Shown here: piece by piece, positions 1-6,902 of the stretch
Layout of the letters: the number at the start of each line of letters is the position of its first letter
Position numbering within the stretch: position 1 is the first letter of the stretch
Origin: JACKII01 sp041687435
Lineage (GTDB): Bacteria > Pseudomonadota > Alphaproteobacteria > Bin95
DNA length: 10,754 nucleotides
Direction: 5' to 3'
Assembly (NCBI GenBank): GCA_041687435.1
Contig: JAWLBX010000045.1
Span: forward strand, 1-10,754
Notes under the pieces: model-generated
What the model was told of the DNA's origin: nothing
Database searches by the model: none
The model's input: only the letters and a program-made list of their open reading frames with translations
Position numbers and translations under genes: made by a program

Positions 1-64
1 GACGGTTTGGACCTGCGACCTCACGCACGGCTATATCAGCATCAACGGCGATTACCGCAGCTAA
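1..64 (+). CDS. argJ: ArgJ C-terminus (glutamate N-acetyltransferase / amino-acid acetyltransferase), partial
   Basis: The window opens inside a gene read from base 2, whose last residues are VWTCDLTHGYISINGDYRS followed by TAA at 62-64. This matches the conserved C-terminus of ArgJ (W-x-CDLT-x-x-Y-x-x-INADY pattern). In the family, ArgJ transfers the acetyl group from N-acetylornithine to glutamate in the cytoplasm, recycling acetyl in arginine biosynthesis. Only 20 codons are visible, so the catalytic threonine of the self-cleavage site is outside the window. The neighbour supports the call: mutT directly follows argJ in many alphaproteobacteria. The identification rests on a short tail and could not be confirmed further here. 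Confidence 0.85.
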   Translation, partial: TVWTCDLTHGYISINGDYRS

Positions 65-68
65 CCGC

Positions 69-494
69 GTGACTCCCCTGCCCGCCCCTCCTCCGTTCCG
101 CATCCTCCTCGTGGCCGCGGTCGCGCTGATCGACCGCGACGACCGCGTGCTGCTGGCCCAGCGCCCGCCAGGCAAGGCCATGGCCGGTCTTTGGGAATTT
201 CCCGGTGGCAAGGTCGATCCGGGCGAAACGCCGGAAGCCGCCCTGATCCGCGAGCTGAAAGAAGAACTCGCCGTCGATACGGAGGAAAGCTGCCTGGCCC
301 CCTTCACCTTCGCCAGCCACACCTACGACGATTTCCACCTGCTGATGCCGCTCTATGTCTGCCGTGTCTGGAAGGGCACGCCGACACCGCTGGAGGGGCA
401 GACGCTGGCATGGGCCCGCCCCAATCAGATGAAAAACTACCCGATGCCGCCGGCGGACAAGCCATTGGTGGCCATGCTGCGAGATTTGCTGTGA
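69..494 (+). CDS. mutT: MutT-type Nudix hydrolase (8-oxo-dGTP diphosphatase)
   Basis: A 141-residue protein of normal MutT length, predicted to hydrolyse 8-oxo-dGTP to the monophosphate and so prevent A:T to C:G transversions. The Nudix box spans about residues 47-69: G47, E53, R61-E62, E65-E66 are all present, preceded by LWEFPGGK. The usual glycine near the end of the box is alanine here (A68). The C-terminal motif KNYPMPPADKPL around residues 122-133 is typical of alphaproteobacterial MutT. The GTG start lies four bases after the argJ stop with no clear Shine-Dalgarno sequence, so translational coupling to argJ is likely. The stop overlaps the next gene's start (GTGA). A general Nudix function on another nucleotide is possible, but the context favours MutT. 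Confidence 0.93.
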   Translation: MTPLPAPPPFRILLVAAVALIDRDDRVLLAQRPPGKAMAGLWEFPGGKVDPGETPEAALIRELKEELAVDTEESCLAPFTFASHTYDDFHLLMPLYVCRVWKGTPTPLEGQTLAWARPNQMKNYPMPPADKPLVAMLRDLL

Positions 495-1309
495 GCGAAA
501 GAACAGTCTTTTCCATCGACGGCGATATCTGGACCCCGGAACTTGCCGCCGGCGGCTTTAACGGCCCAGGCATGCACGGCGGCGCCGTTGGCGCGATGCT
601 GACGGGCGCGTGCGAATTGAAGGCCAAGGAACTGGACTCGAACCCGGATAATCCTTTCCTGCCGCTCACCGTATCCATTTTCCTCCTGCGTCCGGTGCCG
701 CGACGCGCCAATCATGTACGGGTGGAAATCCTGCGCCACGGTGGCCGCGGCCTGTTTCTGCGGGCAGAGGCATGGGCAGATGACAAGCTGCAAGCCTGCG
801 CCCAGGCCGCTTTCGCCCGTGGCGAGCCAACGCCCGACATGCCGGAGCCGGACTTCGTGCCGATGGCACCGGAAACCGGCAAACCTGGCTCCCTCACTTC
901 TCCCGGCCATCCCTGGCTCGGCGACATTGCGGAGCTGCGCTTCACCGCCGACAAGTTGAATTGGTACCGCTACGACCGGCCGTTGTTTCCGACTGAAACC
1001 CCAATGGCGCTGGCGGCCAGCGTTGCCGACTGGTCCAGCGGCACCTGGCGGCCAGACGGCTGGCGCGAGCCGAAAGCGAAATGGTTCCCCAACGTGGAAC
1101 TGGGCGTCCGCCTCGCCCGCCCGCCGCAAGGGCCGTGGATCGGCTTCCGCAACCGCCAGCATTGGCGCCAGAACGGCCTTGGCACGACCGAGACCGAACT
1201 GTTCGACCGACAGGGCGCATTCGGCGCAGCCTCGCAAAGCCTCGTGCTGACACCACTGGACGGGTCCAGCGATCGCCCGCTAGGCTCACCGCCTGAACCA
1301 GCCCATTAA
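491..1309 (+). CDS. TesB-like acyl-CoA thioesterase (double hotdog)
   Basis: A 272-residue protein starting at the GTG that overlaps the mutT stop by 4 bases (GTGA). The reading frame stays open upstream inside mutT, but the overlap start is the natural choice. The N-terminal hotdog shows MHGGAVGAML at about residues 28-37 and LTVSIFLLRPVP at 59-70, as in acyl-CoA thioesterase II and PF13622-type proteins. The second half carries FPNVELGVRLARPPQGPW and ends in a GLGTTETELFD...QSLVL hotdog motif typical of the family's C-terminal domain. Such enzymes cleave acyl-CoA to free acid and CoA in the cytoplasm. The substrate cannot be told from sequence. The neighbouring CMD protein suggests some acyl or aromatic metabolism, but weakly. 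It is probably cotranscribed with mutT. Confidence 0.85.
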   Translation: MSERTVFSIDGDIWTPELAAGGFNGPGMHGGAVGAMLTGACELKAKELDSNPDNPFLPLTVSIFLLRPVPRRANHVRVEILRHGGRGLFLRAEAWADDKLQACAQAAFARGEPTPDMPEPDFVPMAPETGKPGSLTSPGHPWLGDIAELRFTADKLNWYRYDRPLFPTETPMALAASVADWSSGTWRPDGWREPKAKWFPNVELGVRLARPPQGPWIGFRNRQHWRQNGLGTTETELFDRQGAFGAASQSLVLTPLDGSSDRPLGSPPEPAH

Positions 1310-1333
1310 CCAACCACAGAGGAAACGCCAACC

Positions 1334-1663
1334 ATGGCCAATGAACCGAGCCCGCGCGACGCCGTGCGCGACTTCGTGCCGAAATTGATCGAACTGACCG
1401 AAGATGTTGTTTTTGGCGATATTTGGGAGCGTCCAGGCCTTTCGAAACGCGACCGTTCGCTGATGGTGGTTTCCGCCCTGATCGCGCTCGGCAAGGAGCG
1501 GCAGATGGTTGGCCACTTCAACCGCGCGCTCGACAACGGCCTGACTGTGGACGAGATCAAGGAAATCATCACCCACCTGGCCTTCTACAGCGGCTGGCCG
1601 ACCGCAATGACCGCTGCCACAATTTTTAAGGAGGTTGTGGAAAAACGCGAAGCCAAGGCCTGA
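1334..1663 (+). CDS. Carboxymuconolactone decarboxylase (CMD) family protein, first copy
   Basis: A 109-residue all-helical CMD-family protein. The ATG is preceded by AGAGGA at 1318-1323, a fair ribosome binding site at about 10 bases. The core runs from IWERPGLSKRDRSLMVVSALIALGKERQMVGHF (about 30-62, with E55 and H61 in the usual E...H positions) to NGLTVDEIKEIITHLAFYSGWP (68-89). There are no cysteines, so it cannot be an AhpD-type CxxC peroxidase. It is more like the PcaC or uncharacterised CMD branch. The exact reaction is unknown. It sits 24 bases after the thioesterase and probably ends the argJ-mutT operon. A second CMD gene lies at 3961-4350, and the two are clearly different in sequence. 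Confidence 0.9.
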   Translation: MANEPSPRDAVRDFVPKLIELTEDVVFGDIWERPGLSKRDRSLMVVSALIALGKERQMVGHFNRALDNGLTVDEIKEIITHLAFYSGWPTAMTAATIFKEVVEKREAKA

Positions 1664-1670
1664 CCTTGGC
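1652..1670. terminator. Inverted repeat between convergent genes, possible bidirectional terminator
   Basis: Perfect 7-base arms GCCAAGG / CCTTGGC around a 5-base loop (CCTGA), overlapping the last codons of the CMD gene and lying just before the convergent DUF3179 stop. There is no T-run directly after it on the + strand. On the minus strand a run of five T follows seven bases after the stem. Its position between convergent genes fits a terminator, but the short stem and weak T-tract keep confidence low. Confidence 0.4.
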
Positions 1671-1678
1671 CATTTCCC

Positions 1679-2686
1679 TCATTCAAAGCATTGCAACGGC
1701 GGCACCGCCTTCCTGTCGCCGCTTTTGCATTGGATGTAGATCGGCCCGTCCGGGTTGAAGGCGTGGAACGCGAACATGAAGGTCATGTGGTAGAGAGCAT
1801 CCTTTCCGTCACGCAGGACGCGGACATTGCCGATATCCGCCCCCGCAGCAATGGTGTGGCTCCCCAAAGCCGACGCTTGCCCAGGCGTCCAAGTCAGGAC
1901 AAGGCCGTCAGCGGTCTCGATTTCCTTCTGTTCCTGCAGCAGGTCCAGCGCCCAGGCCTGCCCTTCCGCTTGCACGACCCGCGCCAGGGGAAAAACCCCT
2001 TCCGGCACCTCGCCACGGAACAGGAAAGGCCAGCCGGCCTCCTCATAGCCGACATAAGGGTTGGAGCCATAGGCACGCATGTTCTCGTCGTTCGGCACCA
2101 GCACCTTGCCATCAGGATGTGCCGCCTTGAACAGCGAAAACGCCTCCACCCGGCTGGGCAGCATCTCCAGCATCCGCCCCGCGTAAGTGCCGGTGATGCA
2201 ACGCCCGGAAAACTGCTGCCACCAGCTCTCGGTTGCATCGTCCCACATGACGAGATCGGAATGGCGCAGCTTGCCTGTGGTGCCGAACCTCATCGCCCGG
2301 CCGTCGACCGTGCGCTCGAACACAATAGCGGAATCGCAAAGTGGGCAGTAGGTCACCACAACCGGGATGCCGCTGACCGTATCATTGACGATCTCGTGCC
2401 AAATCAGCACCGATAGCGGGTAGGCGCGGTAGTCATCGCCCATGCCAAACGTTATCACCGGCTCGCGCGGGGCGTAGGTGGCTTCCTTGACCGGCACGAA
2501 CTGCGGATCATCGATCGACGGAATGCCATCCCGCGGCGGGCCGCCGCTGATGATGTCTCCGAAATCGACGACGCTTTTGCTGAAATCGGTCTTCCAGCCT
2601 TCCGACCGCCAGAAATCCGGTCCCGCGCTTGCTGCGCCCGAAAAGAGGCCGATCAGCAAGGCAAAACTGATAACGACGCGAATCAA
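1679..2686 (-). CDS. Secreted DUF3179 family protein with CPLC motif
   Basis: A 335-residue protein read leftward from TTG at 2686, supported by GGGAGAAG about four bases upstream. Residues 1-21 form a signal peptide (MIRVV then a hydrophobic stretch ending in ASA), so it is probably exported to the periplasm. The DUF3179 signature is clear: GMGDDYRAYPLSVLIWHEIVND (81-102), VVVTYCPLCDSA (109-120, cysteines 114 and 117), then GKLRHSDLVMWDDATESWWQQFSG (138-161). Two more cysteines lie near the C-terminus (IYIQCK and LQCFE). The family is widespread but has no established function. The exposed CxxC pair could bind a metal or be redox active, which is my inference. It is convergent with the mutT operon and divergent from the FAD enzyme. 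Confidence 0.92.
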   Translation of the reverse strand: MIRVVISFALLIGLFSGAASAGPDFWRSEGWKTDFSKSVVDFGDIISGGPPRDGIPSIDDPQFVPVKEATYAPREPVITFGMGDDYRAYPLSVLIWHEIVNDTVSGIPVVVTYCPLCDSAIVFERTVDGRAMRFGTTGKLRHSDLVMWDDATESWWQQFSGRCITGTYAGRMLEMLPSRVEAFSLFKAAHPDGKVLVPNDENMRAYGSNPYVGYEEAGWPFLFRGEVPEGVFPLARVVQAEGQAWALDLLQEQKEIETADGLVLTWTPGQASALGSHTIAAGADIGNVRVLRDGKDALYHMTFMFAFHAFNPDGPIYIQCKSGDRKAVPPLQCFE

Positions 2687-2712
2687 ATTTCTTCTCCCGC
2701 CAATTTGCTATT

Positions 2713-2729
2713 GCAGGCAACATGCCTGC
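2713..2729. repeat. Perfect 7-3-7 inverted repeat in the divergent intergenic region
   Basis: GCAGGCA-ACA-TGCCTGC is an exact inverted repeat 27 bases upstream of the DUF3179 TTG start and 115 bases upstream of the FAD oxidoreductase ATG. Its position in a divergent promoter region fits a dimeric regulator's operator. It could also be a hairpin in the 5' leader of the DUF3179 mRNA. I recognise no specific regulator consensus. Confidence 0.4.
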
Positions 2730-2844
2730 CGGATGGCAACCGGGCAATGCCGACCGCCTAACAATGCCGTGACAGTTGACCAAAGGGCCCGGGCCAGCCA
2801 CAAACACACCGTCTCAAACCCAAGCGAAAGTGCGGTTGCAAGCA

Positions 2845-3957
2845 ATGGCAGAGCGTGTGGACTGTGTGGTGATCGGCGCCGGGGTCGTCGGCTTGGCCTG
2901 CGCCAAATGGCTGGCCGAGGCGGGCCGTGAGGTCGTGGTGCTGGAAGCGGCCGACATGATCGGCACGGAAACCAGCAGCCGCAACAGCGAGGTCATCCAC
3001 GCTGGAATCTACTACCCCACCGGCTCGTTCAAGGCGAAGGCCTGCGTCGAGGGCAAGCAGTTCCTCTACGACTATTGCGCCGAGCGCGGGGTCCCGCACA
3101 AACGCATCGGCAAGCTGATCGTCGCCAGCGCCGAAAGCGAATTGCCAAGGCTCGACACGTTAAAGGCCCAGGCCGACGCCAACGGCGTGCCGGACCTGGA
3201 ATATCTCTCACCGGAAGCCGTTCGGCAGTTGGAGCCGGAGGTGCGCAGCGTCGGCGCCCTGCTCTCCCCCTCCACCGGCATTATCGACAGTCACAGCCTG
3301 ATGCTGGCCTATCAGGGCGATGCGGAAGACCGTGGCGCGATGATCGCCTATCTCTCGCCTGTCTTGGGTGGGGAAATCCGCGACGATGGCATTCTGCTGA
3401 ACGTCGGCGGCGAAGAGCCAATGGAATTGCTGGCCACGACAGTGGTGAACAGCGCCGGCCTCGGCGCGCCGCGGCTTGGCCGGGCGCTGCGCGGCCTGCC
3501 GGCGGAGACGGTGCCACAGGATTATCTGGCGAAGGGAAATTACTATTCGCTGCTCGGCAAACAGCCGTTCCGCCGCCTGGTCTATCCCATGCCGGTAGCG
3601 GGTGCGCTGGGCGTGCATGTGACGCTCGATATGGGCGGCCAATGCAAATTCGGCCCGGATATCGAATGGGTGGACCGGCTGGACTACGAGGTCGATCCCC
3701 GCCGCGCCGACTCGTTTTACGAGGCCGTACGCCAGTATTACCCCGGCCTACAAGACGGCGCGCTGGTGCCCGCCTATGCCGGCATCCGGCCGAAAATCCA
3801 CGGCCCGGGCGAACCACAGCCGGATTTCATGGTCCAAGGGCCGGATGTGCACGGCGTGCCGGGGCTGGTGAACCTTTATGGCATCGAGTCGCCCGGCCTC
3901 ACCGCATCCCCCGCCGTCGCACGCGAGGTGCTGCGAAAACTCGGAATGGGAGCCTAA
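2845..3957 (+). CDS. FAD-dependent oxidoreductase of the L-2-hydroxyglutarate oxidase/dehydrogenase type
   Basis: A 370-residue DAO-fold flavoenzyme. The N-terminal Rossmann motif is VVIGAGVVGLACA (8-20) followed by E34 at the end of strand 2, which should hold the FAD ribose. NSEVIHAGIYYPTGSFKAK (47-65), GVHVT (256-260), YAGIRPK (311-317) and the final YGIESPGLTASPAVA (345-359) match the L2HGDH/LhgO group. It is about 50 residues shorter than E. coli LhgO, so the substrate may be L-2-hydroxyglutarate or a related 2-hydroxy or amino acid. I chose ATG 2845, which sits directly before the flavin fold. TTG 2776, GTG 2830 and TTG 2836 are in-frame alternatives without a good ribosome binding site. 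The gene is followed 3 bases later by a CMD gene, so the two are likely an operon. Confidence 0.92.
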   Translation: MAERVDCVVIGAGVVGLACAKWLAEAGREVVVLEAADMIGTETSSRNSEVIHAGIYYPTGSFKAKACVEGKQFLYDYCAERGVPHKRIGKLIVASAESELPRLDTLKAQADANGVPDLEYLSPEAVRQLEPEVRSVGALLSPSTGIIDSHSLMLAYQGDAEDRGAMIAYLSPVLGGEIRDDGILLNVGGEEPMELLATTVVNSAGLGAPRLGRALRGLPAETVPQDYLAKGNYYSLLGKQPFRRLVYPMPVAGALGVHVTLDMGGQCKFGPDIEWVDRLDYEVDPRRADSFYEAVRQYYPGLQDGALVPAYAGIRPKIHGPGEPQPDFMVQGPDVHGVPGLVNLYGIESPGLTASPAVAREVLRKLGMGA

Positions 3958-3960
3958 ACC

Positions 3961-4350
3961 ATGTCGGAGGCAAGCGAGCGCGGCCGTGCCTTGCTGGAAC
4001 AAATCTTCGGTGCCGACTATGTCGCCTCCCGCGATGGTCGAGAAACCGACTTCACCAGCGCCTACAACCGTCTGGCGGAAGAAGCCGCCTATGGCCTTGT
4101 CTGGGCACGGGAAGGGCTGGACCTGAAAACCCGCTCCCTGCTGACCATCGCCTCCCTCACCTCGCTTGGCCGGGCCGGGGAATTGCGGGTGCACCTGTTG
4201 GCCGCCGTCAACAATGGCGCGACGGCGGACGAAATCCGCGAAACAATATTGCACACGGCCATCTATGCCGGTTTCCCCGCCGCACGCGACGCCACCCAGA
4301 TCGCGCAACAGGTGCTGCAGGAGCTGGGCAAACTGCCCGCCTCAGAGTGA
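3961..4350 (+). CDS. 4-carboxymuconolactone decarboxylase family protein (PcaC-like), second copy
   Basis: A 129-residue protein close to PcaC in length and layout: RGRALLEQIFG near the N-terminus, then LDLKTRSLLTIASLTSLGR (53-71), GELRVHLLAAVNNG (73-86, with E74 and H78) and EIRETILHTAIYAGFPAARDA (91-111). PcaC decarboxylates 4-carboxymuconolactone in the protocatechuate branch of the beta-ketoadipate pathway. No other pca gene is visible here, so that exact role is not supported by context. It has no cysteine and thus no AhpD-type peroxidase activity. GGGAG at 3947-3951, inside the end of the FAD gene, acts as ribosome binding site, and the 3-base gap implies coupling with the flavoenzyme. 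It may act on a product of that enzyme. Confidence 0.9.
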   Translation: MSEASERGRALLEQIFGADYVASRDGRETDFTSAYNRLAEEAAYGLVWAREGLDLKTRSLLTIASLTSLGRAGELRVHLLAAVNNGATADEIRETILHTAIYAGFPAARDATQIAQQVLQELGKLPASE

Positions 4351-4376
4351 CCGCATAATCCGGGTGGCGCTCCTCG

Positions 4377-4420
4377 CCGGCAGCCGTAATGGTAGAGGTG
4401 CAAGATCAGACCATTGCCGG
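4377..4420 (+). promoter_or_regulatory. Possible leader hairpin touching the ribosome binding site of the alkyltransferase gene
   Basis: CCGGC at 4377-4381 can pair with GCCGG at 4416-4420, and AATGGT at 4388-4393 with ACCATT at 4410-4415, leaving a six-base bulge on the left arm and a 16-base loop. The right arm ends in the GG that begins the GGAG (4419-4422) ahead of the ATG at 4433. Folding could limit translation of the downstream gene, or the arms could be an operator. This is visible pairing only, without proof. Confidence 0.25.
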
Positions 4421-4432
4421 AGCCATTGCGCC

Positions 4433-5293
4433 ATGAACGCCCCCGCCTGCATGGACCATTCACAGCCACAATACGCCCTGATCGAGGCCGCCATGGCCTA
4501 TCTGGCGGATATGCGCGGCGAACAGCCGAGCCTGGAGGAATTGGCGAATCATATCGGCTATGCGCCGGCCCATTTGCAGAAAGTTTTCACGCGCTGGGTT
4601 GGCGTCAGTCCGAAACGCTTTCTCAGCTACCTGACGTTGAATTACGCCAAACAACGCCTGACAGAAGCCGACAGCGTGCTGGACGCCGCCCACGCCGCCG
4701 GCCTCTCCGGTCCATCACGGTTGCACGACCTGTTTGTGGCCCATGAGGCGATTACACCTGGCGACTACAAACGCCGCGGCGAGGGTCTGACGGTGCGCTG
4801 GGGTTGGCATGCCTCGCCCTTTGGCGACGCGCTGGTGATGCAAACGGACCGAGGCATCTGCGGTTTGGCCTTTGCCTTCGGCGAGGCGGAACGGCGGGCG
4901 GTACTGGCCAACATGCAGGCACGCTGGCCCGCGGCGGCCTACAGCGAAGACCGCCCGGAAACAGCCCGCACCGCGGCCGCGATCTTCGGCGACAAGGGGG
5001 AACGCATTCCGCTGCATCTGGCGGGCACCAACTTCCAGATCAGGGTGTGGGAGGCATTGCTGCGCATTCCCGATGGTGCGCTGGTTCCCTATCAGTGGGT
5101 CGCCAAAGTCATCGGTCAGCCGAAGGCCGCACGCGCCGTAGGGGCCGCCATCGGGCGAAACCCGATCAGCTTTCTGATTCCCTGCCATCGGGCGATTCTC
5201 AGCAACGGCTATCTGCGGAACTACGAATGGGGCCTGCCGCGGAAAATGGCGATGATCGGCTGGGAAGCCGCCCACCGCGAGGATGCCGCTTAA
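4433..5293 (+). CDS. ada: Methylated-DNA-[protein]-cysteine S-methyltransferase with AraC-type HTH (Ada/Ogt-like)
   Basis: A 286-residue repair protein that should remove alkyl groups from O6-alkylguanine or O4-alkylthymine by irreversible transfer to its own cysteine. The AraC-type helix-turn-helix covers about residues 15-115 (PSLEELANHIGYAPAHLQKVF... and VGVSPKRFL). The methyltransferase domain covers about 195-280: GTNFQIRVWEALLRIP, RAVGAAIGRNP (R235 as arginine finger) and the active-site IPCHR motif with C251. The N-terminal Ada zinc domain with the methylphosphotriester-accepting cysteine is absent, so classical Ada self-activation is unlikely. ATG 4433 is preceded by GGAG at 4419-4422. 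ATG 4451 is an alternative with no ribosome binding site. The gap to the CMD gene is 82 bases and to comM 84 bases. Confidence 0.92.
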   Translation: MNAPACMDHSQPQYALIEAAMAYLADMRGEQPSLEELANHIGYAPAHLQKVFTRWVGVSPKRFLSYLTLNYAKQRLTEADSVLDAAHAAGLSGPSRLHDLFVAHEAITPGDYKRRGEGLTVRWGWHASPFGDALVMQTDRGICGLAFAFGEAERRAVLANMQARWPAAAYSEDRPETARTAAAIFGDKGERIPLHLAGTNFQIRVWEALLRIPDGALVPYQWVAKVIGQPKAARAVGAAIGRNPISFLIPCHRAILSNGYLRNYEWGLPRKMAMIGWEAAHREDAA

Positions 5294-5377
5294 CCGCCAC
5301 TCTCTGCGTTAGGCATTTCTTAACCATGCCCGCGCCTATCCTCCCCGGTCCGCTCGCTTCAGGGGAAACCAACCGGC

Positions 5378-6901
5378 GTGGTCGCACGCATCCATACAGC
5401 CGCTTTCAACGGCGTCGAAGTCCTGCCGGTCGATGTGCAGGTGCACCTCGCGCGCGGAGCCATTCCAGGCTTCTTCGTCGTCGGCCTGCCTAACAAAGCG
5501 GTTTCGGAAAGCAAGGAGCGGGTGCGTGCCGCGCTGGCCGCCATCGGCATGGCGATTCCACCCATGCGCGTCACGGTGAATTTGGCACCGGCGGACGTGG
5601 TGAAGGAGGGTTCGCACTATGATCTGCCGATTGCCCTGGCGGTTCTGGTGGCGCTTGGCAAGGTCGATGCCAGCGCGGCCGCCCAATGGCTTGTGCTGGG
5701 CGAGTTGGGGCTGGACGGCACACTGGCGCCCGTCTCCGGTGTTTTGCCCGCCGCCATCGACGCGTTCAGTCGCAATCTGGGTGTTGTTTGTCCAGCACCG
5801 AACGGGGGTGAGGCCGCCTGGGCCGGCCAGGTCAATGTGATTGCACCGCGCGATCTGCTGGAACTCATCAACCATCTGAACGACGACGCAACGCTAACGC
5901 CGCCAAAGCCGGCCCCGATCGCCGCAGCCAAGGCCGCGCCGGACCTGCGCGACGTGAAAGGCCAGGAGACCGTGAAACGGGCGCTGGAGGTGGCGGCTGC
6001 GGGTGGCCACAACCTGCTGATGAGCGGCCCGCCCGGCTCCGGCAAAAGCATGCTTGCCGCCCGCCTACCCGGCCTGCTACCGCCGCTGACGCCGGCGGAA
6101 GCCCTGGCCGTCAGCATGATCCATTCCGTCGCCGGCAATCTCGTCGGCGGTCAGATCCTGCGCCACCCGCCCTATCGCGACCCGCACCATTCCGCCAGCG
6201 TGCCCGCCCTGGTTGGCGGCGGAGCCGGGGCGAAACCGGGCGAAGTCTCGCTGGCGCACTATGGCGTGTTGTTCCTGGATGAACTGCCGGAATTCGCCCG
6301 CCCGGCGCTGGAGGCGTTGCGTCAGCCGCTGGAGGGCGGCACCGTCACCGTTGCTCGTGCCAACCGGCATGTCACCTATCCCGCAAACGTCCAGTTGATC
6401 GCCGCGATGAACCCATGCCGCTGCGGCCATATCGATGACGCCGGCCGCGCCTGCTCCCGCGCGCCGCGCTGTGCTGCCGATTATCAGTCCCGCATCTCCG
6501 GCCCCGTTTTCGACCGTATCGATATGGTCGTAGAAGTACCGCGCGTCTCCACCGCCGACCTTTCCCTGCCGCCGGCGGAAGAAGGAACAGCCGAGGTCGC
6601 CGCCCGTGTCGCGGAGGCTCGCGCAATCCAGCGCGAACGGCTCCAGGGTCTGGCGCCGGATACCAACCTGCGCGTGAATGCGGAGGCCGAAGGCGGCTTG
6701 CTCGACGCCATCGCGACGCCGGATGCGGAAGGGCACGCGCTGCTGCAACGCGCGGCAGAGCGGCTGCAACTCTCCGCCCGCGCCTATCACCGCACGCTGC
6801 GCGTTGCCCGCACCATCGCCGACCTGGACCGCTCCGAAACCGTGCGCCGCCGCCATATTGCCGAGGCGCTCAGCTATCGCCGCCGCGCCGGAGAGGGGTA
6901 G
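5378..6901 (+). CDS. comM: ComM/YifB family Mg-chelatase-like AAA+ ATPase
   Basis: A full-length 507-residue YifB/ComM protein. The N-terminal ChlI-like domain (1-170) includes GFFVVGLPNKAVSESKERVRAAL (31-53) and VNLAPADVVKEGSHYDLPIAL (67-87). Walker A is GPPGSGKS (217-224) and Walker B is VLFLDE (297-302). A cysteine cluster (C347, C349, C359, C365) follows in the AMNPCRCG region and may bind zinc. The C-terminal Mg_chelatase_C domain ends with RAYHRTLRVARTIADLD (468-484). In naturally competent bacteria ComM is a hexameric helicase that promotes branch migration during uptake of divergent DNA; it is widespread outside competent species. The GTG start has AGGGGAAA at 5361-5368 upstream. The stop lies one base from that of the convergent gene at 6903. 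Confidence 0.95.
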   Translation: MVARIHTAAFNGVEVLPVDVQVHLARGAIPGFFVVGLPNKAVSESKERVRAALAAIGMAIPPMRVTVNLAPADVVKEGSHYDLPIALAVLVALGKVDASAAAQWLVLGELGLDGTLAPVSGVLPAAIDAFSRNLGVVCPAPNGGEAAWAGQVNVIAPRDLLELINHLNDDATLTPPKPAPIAAAKAAPDLRDVKGQETVKRALEVAAAGGHNLLMSGPPGSGKSMLAARLPGLLPPLTPAEALAVSMIHSVAGNLVGGQILRHPPYRDPHHSASVPALVGGGAGAKPGEVSLAHYGVLFLDELPEFARPALEALRQPLEGGTVTVARANRHVTYPANVQLIAAMNPCRCGHIDDAGRACSRAPRCAADYQSRISGPVFDRIDMVVEVPRVSTADLSLPPAEEGTAEVAARVAEARAIQRERLQGLAPDTNLRVNAEAEGGLLDAIATPDAEGHALLQRAAERLQLSARAYHRTLRVARTIADLDRSETVRRRHIAEALSYRRRAGEG

Positions 6902-6902
6902 C

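Noticed and set aside
191..490. N-terminal extension of the thioesterase frame into mutT
   Set aside because: It overlaps mutT entirely and reads as off-frame arginine-rich sequence; the GTGA overlap start is the natural one.
2776..2844. Upstream TTG/GTG starts extending the flavoenzyme by up to 23 residues
   Set aside because: The extension has no ribosome binding site or family similarity; ATG 2845 directly precedes the flavin fold.
3075..4358. Open frame of 427 codons on the + strand overlapping the flavoenzyme and CMD genes
   Set aside because: Arginine-, glycine- and proline-rich composition typical of an off-frame read of GC-rich coding DNA; the in-frame products match known families.
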